Positions 45,301 through 58,700 of a DNA stretch of 64,000 nt are shown in pieces; positions within the stretch are counted from its first letter, which is position 1; every line of letters starts with the position of its first letter. A model generated the notes under the pieces. The model worked only from the letters and a program-made list of their open reading frames with translations, did no database searches and was not told where the DNA came from. The stretch is taken from positions 434,001 to 498,000 of the forward strand of contig JAHQRK010000020.1 of NCBI GenBank assembly GCA_019828595.1. Reading direction: 5' to 3'. The position numbers and the translations under genes were made by a program. This DNA is from Aphanomyces cochlioides. Taxonomy: Eukaryota > Oomycota > Saprolegniomycetes > Saprolegniales > Verrucalvaceae.

Positions 45301-48300
45301 TGGGAGATTTGTGCAAAGGAACAACAATGTGCGGTTCGTGCAGCTCTAAGTCGATTTGCCATTCGGTGGTAGATGTCGATAGCAAAGGAGGAATCGGGCG
45401 AGGCCTTTGAAGTTGCCTTGTATCAAATGTTAGAGCAGGGGAAAAGAATACGTCTCGTGTGGATGTCATCGGTGTTGGCCGATGCTGAGGTGTTGGTGGA
45501 CGTTTCGAGTGACTTAGCACTTCCATAAGGTTACCTTCGTACACATAGTGGAGCGTCTTTAGCAGAAATCGTGTGGATAGGACACATCGAATTCGTTGCA
45601 CAGTGACTTGAATGCGACCTTTGTCAAGAGTTTGATACATCGACACAGTCAAGACAGGCGGTGGCGGGTTGGTTTCAGGTGGAGACATACCCAAAACTTC
45701 TTGGAACATGTATCGTTTATCTTTTCGCTTCATATGCAGCAAGTCTGAAGAGACCAGATCGATCACGTGGAGATTTCCCAAATGTCCTACGAAAGTGTTT
45801 TTGGGCAATGAAGTTGAGATGATACCTTTGAACTCAACAGACGAAGGGGCTAAAGTGCCCTGCAGTCGGGCATCCAGAAGAGCCATCGACATTATGTTTT
45901 CCATGTGATTGCTGAAGCACACTGATACAGAGTGGACGTGAAGTTTGATGCGATAGATACTGGACCTATTCTCAGTTGTTTCTTCTTTTTTAGCTTGGTG
46001 GAGCAGCGAATGGCGAGCCTTTTCCAAGTCTTGCCGTACAGATTCAGTTAAACTGATCGGTATTTCATGAATCGTGTCTTCTAAGCTGAGTGGGGGAATG
46101 GATTCCATTGGATCATCTTCTTCATGAAGTAGTGGCATAATTTGCATAACGAGTGCCGCAATACGCGACTGGTCAAACTGGACATGTAAATGTCCAAATG
46201 TCATATCAAGCTGACTTGCTTCGTTGGCTTCGCTGGTGAGGTTAATGTCTAGCAAATCCACAGCTTCTTCTCCTGCGACAGACGGCAACATCACAGCGAC
46301 TTTACGCCGAAGAGAGGTTTTGCGTATAGACTTTGGTACTATAGAAGTGTATGGCATTGCAGGCGTGGTCGAGCATGAAAAGAGGACATGATGTGTGGGC
46401 ACATTTTCAGCGTGGTCATCAATTGCCAACGAAGCAAGGCGCAAGCGAAGTGCCGTAGACAGAGTTCGTTTGGCAAAACGAAGCTTTATGCCTTCCACTA
46501 GACACGTGACGCGTCCCGCAGCTTCATCTTCAGTTTTCATTAAATGGATTTGAATGATAGGGATCGTAACGGTACAAACGCAAACTCGTCGATCAAGAAC
46601 CTTCCTCACGATGCGGGGCTTTGATCTTTCAGGAACTTTGAAGGTGAGTCGTGGCGGTGATTTTGGACCTGGGGCCTCAGAAGCTTGATTTATCGTGGTA
46701 GGTAATGACAGTCTGTCATGAACTGTTTGCTCTTCGGCGTCACTACCGTACTCCACACTAAACCAGGTATCATCACTCATGACGCTCTGAGTTTCCTCAT
46801 AGTCTTCCGTCGTGCTGTCTTTTTGTCTCGGTGTGAAGTGAAATACAGGCGATTTCATCGGCATGGTCGTTGCTTGCTTCGTCTCCTGCTTTTTAAATCC
46901 CGCCAGGACTTTACTCAGATGCTGGTACTGCCCAACAGAGAGATGAATACTCAGTGCAGGTAGGTCAGCATGAATATATAGCTGATATAGTGTTGCATCC
47001 AAGGGAAGCACGGACTTGCGCAGCGTGACATTAATGTGAAATGGATCCACCAAGCTGAATGGTGTGGTTGAGTGCATCAAGAGTTCCGGTGAATATGGTA
47101 CAGATGGAGGGAGAAGCATTACGTGCAAATTGCTCATACCGCAGGTAAACTTATCATAAAATTCTTCTTTCCACCGTGTTGCGCCTAAATCAACACAATT
47201 CATATTGCATTATCAGTCATCCTAAGGATATACCTTCACCAGATTCAGCCTCGTCTGTCAATTGCTTGGCGAACATATTGCTGCTAGATAAAAGGGCTGA
47301 CGAATTTTTCGATCGCGAGTGTGTCGACGACATGACGTCAACATCGAGATTACTCAGACGTTCAGTTCGAAAGTGAACATGACCGAGATCTAAAATGAGA
47401 CGTGCGCAGTGGAGCATTTCACCATCCAACGCAGGTAGAATGATAACGGGCGCCTAGTTCATTCTTGCACTCAAATATGCACTAAAAATTATGATTGCAC
47501 CTGAATTCGAACATCGACAGCAATCGGAATACGGTTGGCCATGGCGTATTCCACTTTGGCTTCAGTTCGGGCTTTGAAATTTACAAATTCGTTCACAGCT
47601 TGCATTTCCATTTCAGCCCATAAACCAAGCGCTTCCGGTGCAGTAGAAAAAGTACTCAGGTGCATCCAGCACATAGCAGTGGGGGAATAGATGATCTCAA
47701 GTGGTTCCATAAAGAGCTTGAGCATTTGCTCGTCTGTGGATGCATTGCTCTCGTACGACATTCGAAACACTGGAGTGAGCATTGTAATTTCTACGCTCAA
47801 TGTAGACACGGGGACACGACGTTTGAGAATACAATGTCCGTCCATGCTTTCATCGTAAAGCTCCATAGCCTGCAAGCTTAGCTCCATTTTTAGGTTGCTG
47901 TCGGCCATATTAATAATGTCCGTATGCACCTGAGTGCTATCATTAACGGATAGTTATTATTGAGTTTGTATACCTGTGCAAAAAGGGCTGTGAAAAATGG
48001 CTGGGGATTGTAACTTCGGCTATATTGACTTGACGTGCGTAAAAATTTTGTTTCTGGGTCATTCAACAAAGTGATGGAACCTTGATTCAATTGGATCGAA
48101 ATGACAGAGTACTCATGAGCTGCGATGGATATATCCATTGGATCATACCTATCATCAAGCCTGATGACAATTGCAAGAAACACTTTTACCCAAGTATTCG
48201 ATACAATTCTTGTCGTTCCATGTCGTCCGCTGTTTCCGATTTTGTATTGGAATCGGCACCACTCCATCTCACAAGATTCCACAACGAATATGATGAAGCT

Positions 48301-49690
48301 GTAGAAACTTGTGCAGCTGACGTCTTCATTTCAGCAGGGTGTTGTTTTTTCATTTCGACATCTGCTAAGTACCGGAAAAGTAGGATATCTTCAACAGACC
48401 GCCGTGTTTCAATCGCATTCAACTCCGCCTGCAAACCTCTGACTTGTTCCTCACCCAAAAAATGTTCAGGCATGTTTGCTAATTGCAAAGTATGCCACAA
48501 GGTTACATACTGCTTCTTGTCGTCCCGTCGTTCCCTTATGCCCATCCACGACCACGCGGAATGTTTTTGTTCGACGTCACTCTTGATGCATTGAATGGCG
48601 TACTTCCACCAAGCGCGCGGGTCTTCAAACACTGACTTAATAGGGCGATATCTGTGGTACTTTTCGTACAATTTAGCTTGTTGCGAGGTTTTGATTGCAG
48701 AACGAAGGAAGAGAAGGTCACAATATTGTGATTCTTCCAGCTGTAATGCAACTTCATCAATGAGAACTTGTAAGTCCATATTTGGAACAGCAGGTTGATT
48801 GTCGTTGTAGTCACGTTTCATTTTTAGGTGGGCACTCGCGTTGACAGGTTTGAGAATATAATGATGCTTTGTCTCTCCTTGTGGGGTTGGTGGGGGTCGT
48901 GTTAGATCAATACGTTGAGGGATGCTTCGAGAAAAAGCTTCAGTAAATTGATCCAACGAACAAGCTGCACCGTCGAAGAATTCGTGTCCATGAAGAGCAC
49001 AATCGGGATTGAGGTATAGGCTGAGGTGGTTTAGCTCAAAGCTTTTGTAGATCATCGGTTCTTTTGTAGTACTTGCATCAACGTAAGACGGTTGCCAATT
49101 TGAGTCAGTCGACTGAACATGAAGCGATTCCATCTATTAGAGAAACCAAATGAGATGTAGTAAATTCGACTTCAACTCACTGTCAGGCCAAACGTGTAGG
49201 GATGATCTCCGCTTGTGGCATCTTGAAATCGTATGTGTATCCGCCGGATGTGGAATTCCAAATTGTCAATAATTTTGGTTCGCAATCGAAGCAAAAAGCT
49301 ATCATCAACGGCTGCATTGTCAGTGTCAAGTTTAGCTTGATAGAGCTCTTCGATCAATTTCTTTTTCAAGATCTGTTCCATTTCCGCCGTCGGTGGAACG
49401 AGGTCTTCTCGGTTCACATTACGGAGCAAGATGTACACATCATCGATTGTGACGAGAACAGAGTCATAGACCAAGCGATTCCACGGAATCTTGATTGTGA
49501 TTTGGCCGAGAACTCCTCGAACGACGGCGACACCCAAATCAGGGTAGATTTTACGTTGCAGTTCTAGATGCTGCAGAACAACATAGCCACTCCACACACC
49601 AACATTGACTTTGTCATGTCGGAAGCAGCTTGGTTCGACGTAGTTCCCAAGAAGATGCGTCAACAGACTCGTCACTTGGCGCTCAAACAT
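39395..49690 (-). CDS. VPS13 family bridge-like lipid transfer protein
   Basis: VPS13 proteins are long, rod-like lipid conduits at membrane contact sites. About 14 exons cover 10.3 kb and encode roughly 3,100 residues; main blocks are 49690–49181, 49132–48240, 48140–47960, 47929–47489, 47430–47230, 47200–45180, 45115–43490, 43440–42480, 42480–41805, 41720–40900, 40830–40410, 40360–39990, 39935–39660 and 39620–39395. The N-terminus is the chorein domain (MFERQVTSLLTHLLGNYVEP; ITIKIPWNRLVYDSVLVTID), followed by WWKYAIQCIKSD, typical of VPS13. The VAB/SHR-BD region is present (SRVRISDILLPHQTCEYTWD), as is the C-terminal part with LGSVDVLGNPVKVWYNLRGG and GLVIKPLRGITQAL. The last exon ends in a beta-rich PH-like piece (EKIKLFHKPHVITDLTVP). 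Individual small exons are approximate. Confidence 0.9.
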
Positions 49691-50327
49691 CTTCCTGGAC
49701 TACAGTACCGCAAAAAAAGTTATAAAAGTGACACTTGCAATTGACACTTACACTATTTCCAACTTTTACCAACCATATTGCTATTGTAAATACATTTTAT
49801 CTTGATTTCAGTATGTCCTGCTCAAGTTAAGGCTTTCTCCAAGGATTTAGAGCCTATTTTTGGTTAAGTGACGAGCACCTCTACAGACGCCACTCCATCC
49901 GAGCCTCTAGAGTCCATTACGACCATTTACCCAAAAGAATTTGAGTGGCATTTGAAAGCTATACAAGCAGGCTTAATGCCCACAACCATACGAGGAAAGG
50001 TTTATAGTAGTTATGTAAACTTTGTGTTGTTGCGTGAAATAAGCATTATTTTTCCCGAAACAAGCTGGCAAATGGATCTTTCAGTATCTATGTGGGCTCC
50101 ATGCGGTGGATAAAGGCTCCCCAGAGGCTATGCATGTGCGCAATTGTGATCGAAACGTCTCGAGTGGTGAAAGTTATCCCCGTGCTATGTGGAGATCAAA
50201 TACAAAATTCTGATTGGTGGATTATAGCAATAAGTAATTAATTCTGCAATTTGATTGGTCGGTTGGATGTGATTGGTGAGCAATACGAAGCAATTATCCA
50301 TTGCATGACCATTATTCCACCGTCGCA
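49691..50327. other. Divergent intergenic region
   Basis: Holds the start regions of VPS13 (minus) and RRP1 (plus). TGATTGG/CCAATCA boxes cluster at about 50210–50280. A short open frame at 49868–50113 has no domain support. Confidence 0.5.
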
Positions 50328-52198
50328 ATGGACATCCCAGCGGCTTCCAAGTTTGGTCAAAAGCTAGCGCATACAGGTAGATTTCAATGGTCTCGACTGA
50401 TCAAGAAGTCATTGTTGTGTAGAAAAGCATGTACGAGACAAGGCTGTGAAGAGCCTAACGCTCTATTTGGTCAAGAAAAAGGAATGGTCGGACCTTGATC
50501 TTGACAAGATCTGGAAAGCACTCTTTTACTGTAAGCTCTTGCGATGATTCGAGTGCATTGACAACGCCACTAGGCATGTGGATGAGTGACAAGCCTAAGA
50601 TTCAGAATGAATTGGCCGAGAATTTGTCCCAATTGGTCCATGCTTTCCCGTCGGCAGAACTGAAAATGCGATTCCTCCATAGCTTTTTCAAAACGATTCA
50701 TCGTGAATGGCACGGCATTGATGGTCTCCGCCTTGACAAGTTTTACTCGCTGATTCGTAAAATGCTTTACCAAAGCTTTCAGGTACAGGCGCTAAGACCA
50801 CAAACAGGTGATGATCGAGCTGCCGTTGTAGTTCCTCCAAACGTCTTGGGATCAAGCCGAAGTCTTTTCGACGCACTTGTCGGGCGAAATTCTAAGCAAA
50901 TTGCCCAACGGTCTCCGCCTGCATTTGTGCGATGTCTACCTTCCAGAACTCCACAAGTCTATCGGTGAAACAATCCCTGGCGAAAACCTGGTCATGCTCC
51001 TCGAACCATTCTTCACGTTGATCAGCAGCGAAACCGACAAAATTGTCTCCAAGCGTGTCAACGACATGGTCTTCCAGTACGTCGACAAGATTCGCAATCA
51101 CGGTCTAATCTTGACTGCCCAGGCCAATGTTGAAAGAATTTCAATTCCAAGACACGTTGCAAGAAGACAATACGACCGACTCGGAGGATGCCGAAGAGAA
51201 CGTAGCCAAAGTCTTTGGAGCTGCAAAGTTAGCTGACATCCAACATCGAATTGTCGAATTGGCAGCTGCCGCGTATGCCGTACCTACTTGAGTTTAGCGA
51301 CTGACGCCGTTCTAGGGAGACGCTGGACCGAAATCGCAACATTTTGTACAGTATTTATTCAGCGTTCTATGCTGTTACCAAGGTCGATTCTGCGAAACAA
51401 GAGAAAAAGCGCCCCGCAGAAGATGATGGCAAGAACAAAAAGAAGCGTCGAAAGCAGACAAAGGCTGACGATGCTGAAGATGAAACGCCATCAGAGCCTA
51501 TTGAGGAAGTGAAATCGTCCCCCAAGACTAAAAAACAGGAAGAACCTGTGAAGAAGGCAAAATCAGGAAAGAAGGATGCTGCCCCTGTAGCAAAGGAGGC
51601 TGCCAAGGAAGAAACTGGCAAAAAGAAAGCCACCAAGGCTGATACGCCGAGCACAAAGTTTGAAAAGGAAGAATCACCGAAAAAGGTGAAGAAAAATAAG
51701 AAAGTCACAGAGGAAACGCCTGCCAAGGAGGAAGAAGCTCAAGCTGAAGTAGCGCCAAAGAAGAAGGCAGCAAAGGCTACTAAAGCACCTGCTACCCAAA
51801 AAGAAATGGCGACGCCATACCCACGCTGCACATTGTGTGGTGGGTTTGGCAAGGGTCTGGTCCCCAAGAACAAGAGCATGTGTGGCCATTGCGAACGCCA
51901 AACAAAGCAAACTGCCAAGGTTCAAGCCGCAGAAAAAAAGCGAAAAGCAGAAGTCCAAGCAGAGGAAGCAGCAAGTGAGGCCAAGGAAACAAAAAAGGTT
52001 CGCTTTGGTACCAACAAGGCACTTCCATACGAATTATCCATGAAGCGAATGAAAAAGTCCGTCGATAAAGACTTGGTCAAGCCAGCAAGCGGAAAGGGCT
52101 TACTTAAGGTGAAGGAAGTCATCGCGACGGCTACAAACAATGTGAAGAAGAACACGACGCTAAATGTGAAGCGGGCTCGGGCCGCCGATTTCTTTTAG
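50328..52198 (+). CDS. RRP1/Nop52-like nucleolar rRNA-processing protein
   Basis: RRP1 acts in 60S pre-ribosome processing in the nucleolus. Exons 50328–50376, 50423–50530, 50574–50782, 50832–51102, 51137–51279 and 51320–52198 give 552 residues. The first half matches the family: GQKLAHTEKHVRDKAVKSL, KIWKALFYCMWMSDKP, LSQLVHAFPSAELKMRFL, REWHGIDGLRLDKFYSLIRK. The acidic segment after exon 4 (NTTDSEDAEENVAKVF) is also usual. The fourth intron would be only 34 nt with a weak AAAG acceptor; the alternative is a one-base indel near 51120. The C-terminal 290 residues are Lys-rich (KKKRRKQTKADDAEDE), as expected for a nucleolar tail, and contain one Cys4-like pair (CTLCGGFGKGLVPKNKSMC). The gene ends 55 bases from the convergent LYR gene. 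Confidence 0.87.
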
Positions 52199-52253
52199 AT
52201 GATGTGTATGGGTCCAACTAATATACAGCTAAAGCAAAATACCATCACTTGTA

Positions 52254-52541
52254 TTACGATTGGGTTGGGCGATCAGGGTGGTTGAGCCCAAAGGGATCTT
52301 TCTCCATGTCGACAGACCACTGGTCCGCGTTTGGATCGAGCGACACGTACTGGTTGAGCTGCTGAATGCCTTTCAACGCAATGTTGACTTTTTGTTGAAT
52401 TCTCACAGGATCGGTGAGCACCTTGTTCTCATGGAACTCTGCCTTGATGTCTTTCACGAGCTGGTCCTTCTTAATGCTTGGAAAGTGCTTGGCCAGCTTC
52501 AAGACGCGGCGATAGATCTGTGGTACTGTCGGCCCAGACAT
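52254..52541 (-). CDS. LYR-motif (Complex1_LYR) mitochondrial protein
   Basis: LYR proteins are small mitochondrial factors that bind acyl-carrier protein and help assemble Fe–S enzymes or respiratory complexes. The 95-residue single-exon protein opens SGPTVPQIYRRVLKLAKHFP, with the tyrosine-arginine of the LYR tripeptide at residues ~9–11 (Ile in place of Leu) and the downstream phenylalanine motif KAEFHENK. A conserved amphipathic helix (RIQQKVNIALKGIQQLNQY) follows. Length fits the family. Which LYRM it corresponds to cannot be decided. I chose the second Met (52541) because it leaves the usual short N-terminus; the frame begins at 52550. Confidence 0.78.
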   Translation of the reverse strand: MSGPTVPQIYRRVLKLAKHFPSIKKDQLVKDIKAEFHENKVLTDPVRIQQKVNIALKGIQQLNQYVSLDPNADQWSVDMEKDPFGLNHPDRPTQS

Positions 52542-52763
52542 GATCAGCAAACAGAAATGACGACCACGACCAAATCCGGATATAATTCCGGATAATTAAT
52601 CTTGTCCTAAGTGGTGACTTTTCATTGACCAATCAAATTCAGTTAAAGTATATTTATAGCTAATCAAAATAATTTATTTCAAACAAAATGACCAATCAAA
52701 ATTCCCGATCTTTCTATTTTGCCAGAAAGTCCATTTTTCGATTTCTTACTCGACAGCGCAACG

Positions 52764-55700
52764 ATGGGAAGCGCGCCGACATCTCTGCGCGTCCATGAAG
52801 AGTTTCGGCGCTACTTTCGGACTTGGGATATCATGGATGTTACAGTAGCGCGAATGAAGTACAGACAGTTGACTTTGCGATTTTGCATCAACATGGAACA
52901 GTTGGCAATTGTTTTGGGCAGACAACTTCCAGATCCACTGGTGTCGTTTGTGTTTGAGCTATTTGCACCAAAACCTATACGAGAGCCACGAAGTGTTCCT
53001 GTTGTTGATGCGGTTGAAGTGTTCGTAGGGCTGATTTTGGTCTGCCAAGCCACGTTGGGTCAACGAATCGCATGTAGGTTTTGTGTATCGTATTGTTAAT
53101 TTACCCTCCGTGGCAATAGTTATCTTTGACTTGATGGATTCACGAGGGTCAGGCCAGCTGAGTGAAAGCGAACTCTCAATTTGTAAGTAATGTTAAATGT
53201 TGTGCACAGATACTCATGTCATGTTCAGTATTGTGTGCAGTTGCAAGAAGTGTGGTCAAGATGACATCGCCTCCGGTAATGTTAACTTTTCACTCTAACT
53301 AATGCGTGCAGTATGCGGTGCACCCTGAAAGCATGCACAAATTTGCTCTTGCAGGAATAGCTCGTGAGGCACAACGAGTGAAAAGTCTCGACAAGATCAC
53401 ATTCTGCAACTGGGCAACGAAGAATCCAACATTTGTATCATATATTCATATCTGCACTGGCCAAGGTATAGGGACGTGCGCACATTTCTTATTGTATGCA
53501 TTAGATTTGCCACGTTTATATATTGGACTTGAGAAGACAAATCAGCTTATAGGATTCATTGAGTTTGATTCTGTGACTCATATGCAGTCCATTTCAGCTG
53601 CTGGATTACGTCAACTGGTCCAGTTCTATTTGAGCTCCTTACCCAGTGATTTTGAGTTTCTACAACAAGGTAGGCATTTCTCCATTGTCTTTGCGAAATG
53701 AAAGTACATAGGACGAAAAGTGGACAAACACAACGAGCCGAACGTCAAAGCATGGAATTTGATACCGTTTGCTCTTTTGGGGACACCAGGCATGTCATTT
53801 CACTTCAAAACTGTCGACTATCAGAAAAAGGCCATCTTGACAGGAATAACAATCGACAGTGGTCCACATCCCAATCAGTGGCCACACGGAAGCTTTCAAT
53901 TTCAATACCATCATCACGTTGTGGAGTCATACGCACGGAATGTTCACCATATCGCACCAATCCACAAACATTATCACTTTCGGTATTAAAAGGTTCATGA
54001 TGTTTGTTCGTCACCTCCCGTAGACTGAAAGGTGACACCACTTGGTGGCTTCCAAGCCAGTTTTGGTGTGGCGACTGGCTACTGAATCAATCTCGAATTG
54101 CTTCACATTCTCGACATCGTCTAAAAAGTAAGTTGAGAAAACTGAACAACGTTTTCTCGGGTACAATCGTCAAGGACGCTTCAGGTCACATTTTATCTCA
54201 CAGCTCGCCTCTTCAAGCTCAGCAGTCAAAGCTGCGCCTCTTAGCATTGAACACACAACTCGAAGCTGATGACATAAAATCAGAGGATAAATCCGTGATC
54301 ATAATAGATCTTGAAATTAAACGAAAGCAATATCACACGAGAATGCTAGGGACCATCAAACGAAAAACCGCGCCAATTGACACCAATTGGAAAGTCATTG
54401 ACAGTCGCGCGGTGCAACCAAATACATGGTCGAAATCGAACTCATCGATTCCCCTTCGGGCTGATGAAATTCAGGCATTTCCTGTCGTTTGGATACGACC
54501 TCTGAAGAATGAAGAATCTCCAATAGACGAAGTTGATATATCCCGCAAGGACGAGTCAGTAATGTACTTGACTCGTACTATTATCCAGTCTCTTGGTGAT
54601 AAACGGATCATGAATGGTCAAGATGTTTTCGGACGAACCCTTTTACATCATGCAGCAGTATATGGTCAATCTCGCATCGTGGATGTATTACTCAGCGAAC
54701 TTGCGTTGATAAATATTGGCGATTCTCAGGGTAACACTCCACTTCATGTTGCAGCGAGCCGTGGAAGATTGAAAGAGGTCGGTGCTCTGGTCGCTAAAGG
54801 TGCTGTTACGACCGCTTTAAATGTACACCATCAACTTCCACTCTTACTGGCACTTTACCATGCAGCGCGCAAGCGAGGTACATTCAAGTCAAATGATGTA
54901 ATGACAAAATACTCGACAATCGAACAAGTTATTGATTTGCTTTGGGATCGTACTCCGTCAGCATGGTGGCATGTTCCCGACATTTATAATGTCACTATTT
55001 TTCAAATGGAGCAGGCAATATTCGGAGACATTTTTGAAGCAGCTCGAGCGGTAAGCCTATTTGTTAACCTTGCTAAAGTTATTAGGGCTTAGTACCGCGT
55101 ATCCAGCACTTGGTAGAATCTAAGAAGGTTTCTGATATCAATGCAACTATGCCTGAACTTCGCCGCACTGCTCTTCATGAAGCATGTGAGCGAGGACGAT
55201 ACAATACTTGCGATTATTTGGTTCGAACTGGCGCAGATGTGTTTGCACAAGATATTCGTGGTTCGACACCACTTCATGTCGCTGCACCTCGTGGATTTGA
55301 TAAAATTGTGGAGCTTCTCGTTCACAGATACCCGAAGGCCACGCTTGTACAAGATATAAATGGTAAAACAGCATTACATCTTGCCATTGAGCATTCCCAT
55401 ACAAACATCGCTCTATACTTAATTCAACACACGTCTGAGGTAATTGATCATAAATGAAAAATCTTGCGAATTGTGGTAGGTAAACATTGCTGATGCTTTT
55501 GGCTACACCCCACTTCACTCCGCATGTCTTCTGGCAAACGTACAAATTACTTCTGAGCTCTTGAATAAAGGAGCAAACCCAACGATTAACCAATACACAA
55601 TTCCCAAGCCACTTCATCAACGACACCTTTTTGGCTATTACTGGAAAAAACAAACTGCAACAACAATTCGGGTCGAAAGTCCGATAGAAATGCTTCTTCT

Positions 55701-58700
55701 TGGGTGGTCATGCGATCTTTCTAATTCAAAATATTTTGAGTTGTTCAAGTGCTTGATCCAGCACAATGCCTGGTTGCTTGGTAGCACTGATTGCACCAAT
55801 CAGCCCTTGGCTCATCGTCTAGTTTCTGTGTTATCTCCAAACCCCAGCTATGTCGTCCAGTGCCTCAGAGAACTTTCGAAGGCCCAAGTATTATCAGTCA
55901 ACACTTTGGACCAGCAAGGAAATACAATTCTCCTTCAGGAATGCTTACGCGTAAGTCGTGAGATGGACCCATCTTTGGCTGTTGTTCATTGCCTGTTGGA
56001 TCTTGGTGCTGACATACATCTAGCAAATAAAGCTAATGAGCTTCCCATTCAATGTGCAGCTTACCATGGAAACAACTCATTATTGGAAGTTTTGTTGGAT
56101 CTTGTAACACCAGATTTACTGTGCCGCAGCACCCAGACGGCTGATTCACCTTTACATATGGCTAGTCTTGGGGGTCATATCGACAGTATACAACTGCTTC
56201 TCTCTCGAGGTGCACTTATAAACGCATGTGCTCGAGAGTCGCCGTTGTGTTTTGCAGTTCGATCTGGGAAAATTGAAGTTGTCCAATACCTTCTTCATCG
56301 TGGAGCTGAAGTAAATATATGGCGCCCACTCGAAAATTCGTTTGTGGTATTCGGCAACCATTACGTCTTGAAAGACGACACGGCATTGATGGGTTCACCA
56401 TTGACTCTTTCACTCCATCTCTCGTCTCGAGTGTTCCAATTGCCGACGTTCGACATCGCACCAGTTGAGCCAGAATTGCTTGCAGAAAACCAGCACATTT
56501 ATTTGTCGAAACAAGAACTTATTCATCGGTATGATGATCTCGAATTTATCACCTCACCTCATTAAATAGTGAGAAATGGCAGTCATGGTATCGTATTGCG
56601 AGTATTCTTTGCAATAAATTGCTTGAAATTGATTCTTCGTTCAAAATCCACGTCTACCCGACAGATATATCTCTTGCATGCTCATTGGGATTTTGGAGCA
56701 TTGCCGATCAGATTCTTACACAACGACGAATTCCTTTCCCACGTAAACTGCTGGCGAATTTTTTTGTTATCTTAAATGTAATAGGTATTTGCGATGACGT
56801 TGACAAAATGGAGGCTATCCATTATGCAGCTGGGGCAGGTCAAACCGCAATTGTTGCGGCTCTGGTCACGAATGGTGTCAATCCAAATGTCAAGGTAAAA
56901 CATATAACTCGCCGCTTTGGCAAGCAGCATGATCGCTACACCTTTTTCTCGGTCGGACCATTGTACATGTCCTACTCACGAGGACATCTGGTGACAGCGG
57001 CTAAATTACTCCTATTGGGCGCTACTGTGGATAGCCTACCTCAGATACGCGCGACAATTTTACTCAACGGTGGGTGGAATGCGTGGATGAAATTGAATTA
57101 TTTGCAACAACACAAACGATCGCAACAATTCATTCAGCACGCAAATATGGTCCGCCATCTTGAATCTGCGACGCGAACGAATCTAAGCATTGTTCACGTT
57201 GCTTGTCTTCGTGGAACTCTCGAATTACTGAAAATATATTGCCTCGCCGGACACTCCTTACACGATGTTACACCTGATGGCCACACTCCATTAACTCTTG
57301 CCATTCAAGCTGAGCATACGGACGTAGTTGAATGGATTTGTGATAAACATCCTCAAGTTCTTCACGTCAAAGCAATGCATTTGCCGTTGGTTATTGCTTG
57401 CGGTTTGAATCCCCAATCTAAGCAAAAGCACAAGATTTATAACTCACTCTTAAGCCGTGGCGTCTCAATATCTGATGTCGGAGCTGACGGACTCTCAGCA
57501 CTTGACAAGGCTGCTTATGTCGCAGATAATGCCATATTTGAACTACTAGTGGAAGCCAAAGCTAAACCCAGGGTTAGCACAATTATCGCAGCTCTCCAAG
57601 GGCGAAACGAGTCTATCATTCAGCAACTTGTTTCTATTGTTTCAAGCATTGATGGTGCAACATTTGACCACTTACTTCAAATATTCATTCTCGCCTCTTC
57701 CCAGCGCAAATGGTTGTTACTTGAGCACATATTAACCCTTCCTGAAGCTTTTGTCGATCCAATTTCTACGTGGATTCGTCGAGCTGCATCTTGCTGTTTG
57801 TTTCTTCATCGCGCAGCTGCGGCAAATCAAACTAAAATCGTTCGCTTGTTGCTTGCAAAAGGTGTACCTGCTGATTTGGTAGTAGCCGAAATCCCACACA
57901 CGCGGTCTCCCATATGGTATGCTACAATTTACGGTGCACTTGACTCTTTCCTCGCTCTGGTTCTGCATCTGAGTCCCCAGCATTTATTTTTGTCAGCTCT
58001 CAATCGCGAGGCACCTTGGAAATTGAACTGCTTGCAACTCCCTCTGCACTCAATTGATACAACGGATGTTGTTCGTGTTACTGGTTTTGAAACCTGCACA
58101 TGGCGCAACATATCTACAATGTCGTGCTATCAGAGTGCACGAACAAGATCATTGCGATTCATCCATCGCTGTATCCAATATTGGATTGCTCATACCCTAG
58201 TTCAGCCCCGAAATGAGGACAATCAAACTCTACTTCATTTAGCTGCACAAGCAGGCGATGAGCAGACATTGCGAGTTATTGTCGAGGCCGGAGGAAAACT
58301 CGAAACCTTCAATAATCACATGCAATCTCCAGCGATGCTGACTGCACAAAGAGGCGATGCCAGTGGGACAAAAATGCTCCAGTACATTTGGCCATTACTC
58401 TCTGATGACCATAAAGTTCTTGTTTGTCAAGCGTGTACTCAAAGTCCACAAATTAACCTTTCGTCACTGCGATTCAGTTTACAAGAGTCTAAATTTTTCA
58501 AGGGCATGCATTACGCACCGTCAATTCTGTCGGGCCAAGCTGCAGCTATAGAGCTCTTGATAGCTGTAAGTTGTCATGAAGATTATGGTTATACTCAAAT
58601 ATGATGTTTAGGCCAAAATCCCAATTGAGTATACAGTATGGCAAAATCTTTCAATTGTCTTGCAATCCAAACAGGCCAAGCGATGTGGACAGATAGTTCA

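Noticed and set aside
49868..50113. Small gene between VPS13 and RRP1
   Set aside because: Unsupported 81-codon frame in a divergent promoter region, with no recognisable motif.
53700..54023. A gene boundary between the EF-hand part and the ankyrin part
   Set aside because: Introns 53670–53711 and 53983–54023 keep the frame across the whole stretch, so one gene is the simpler reading.
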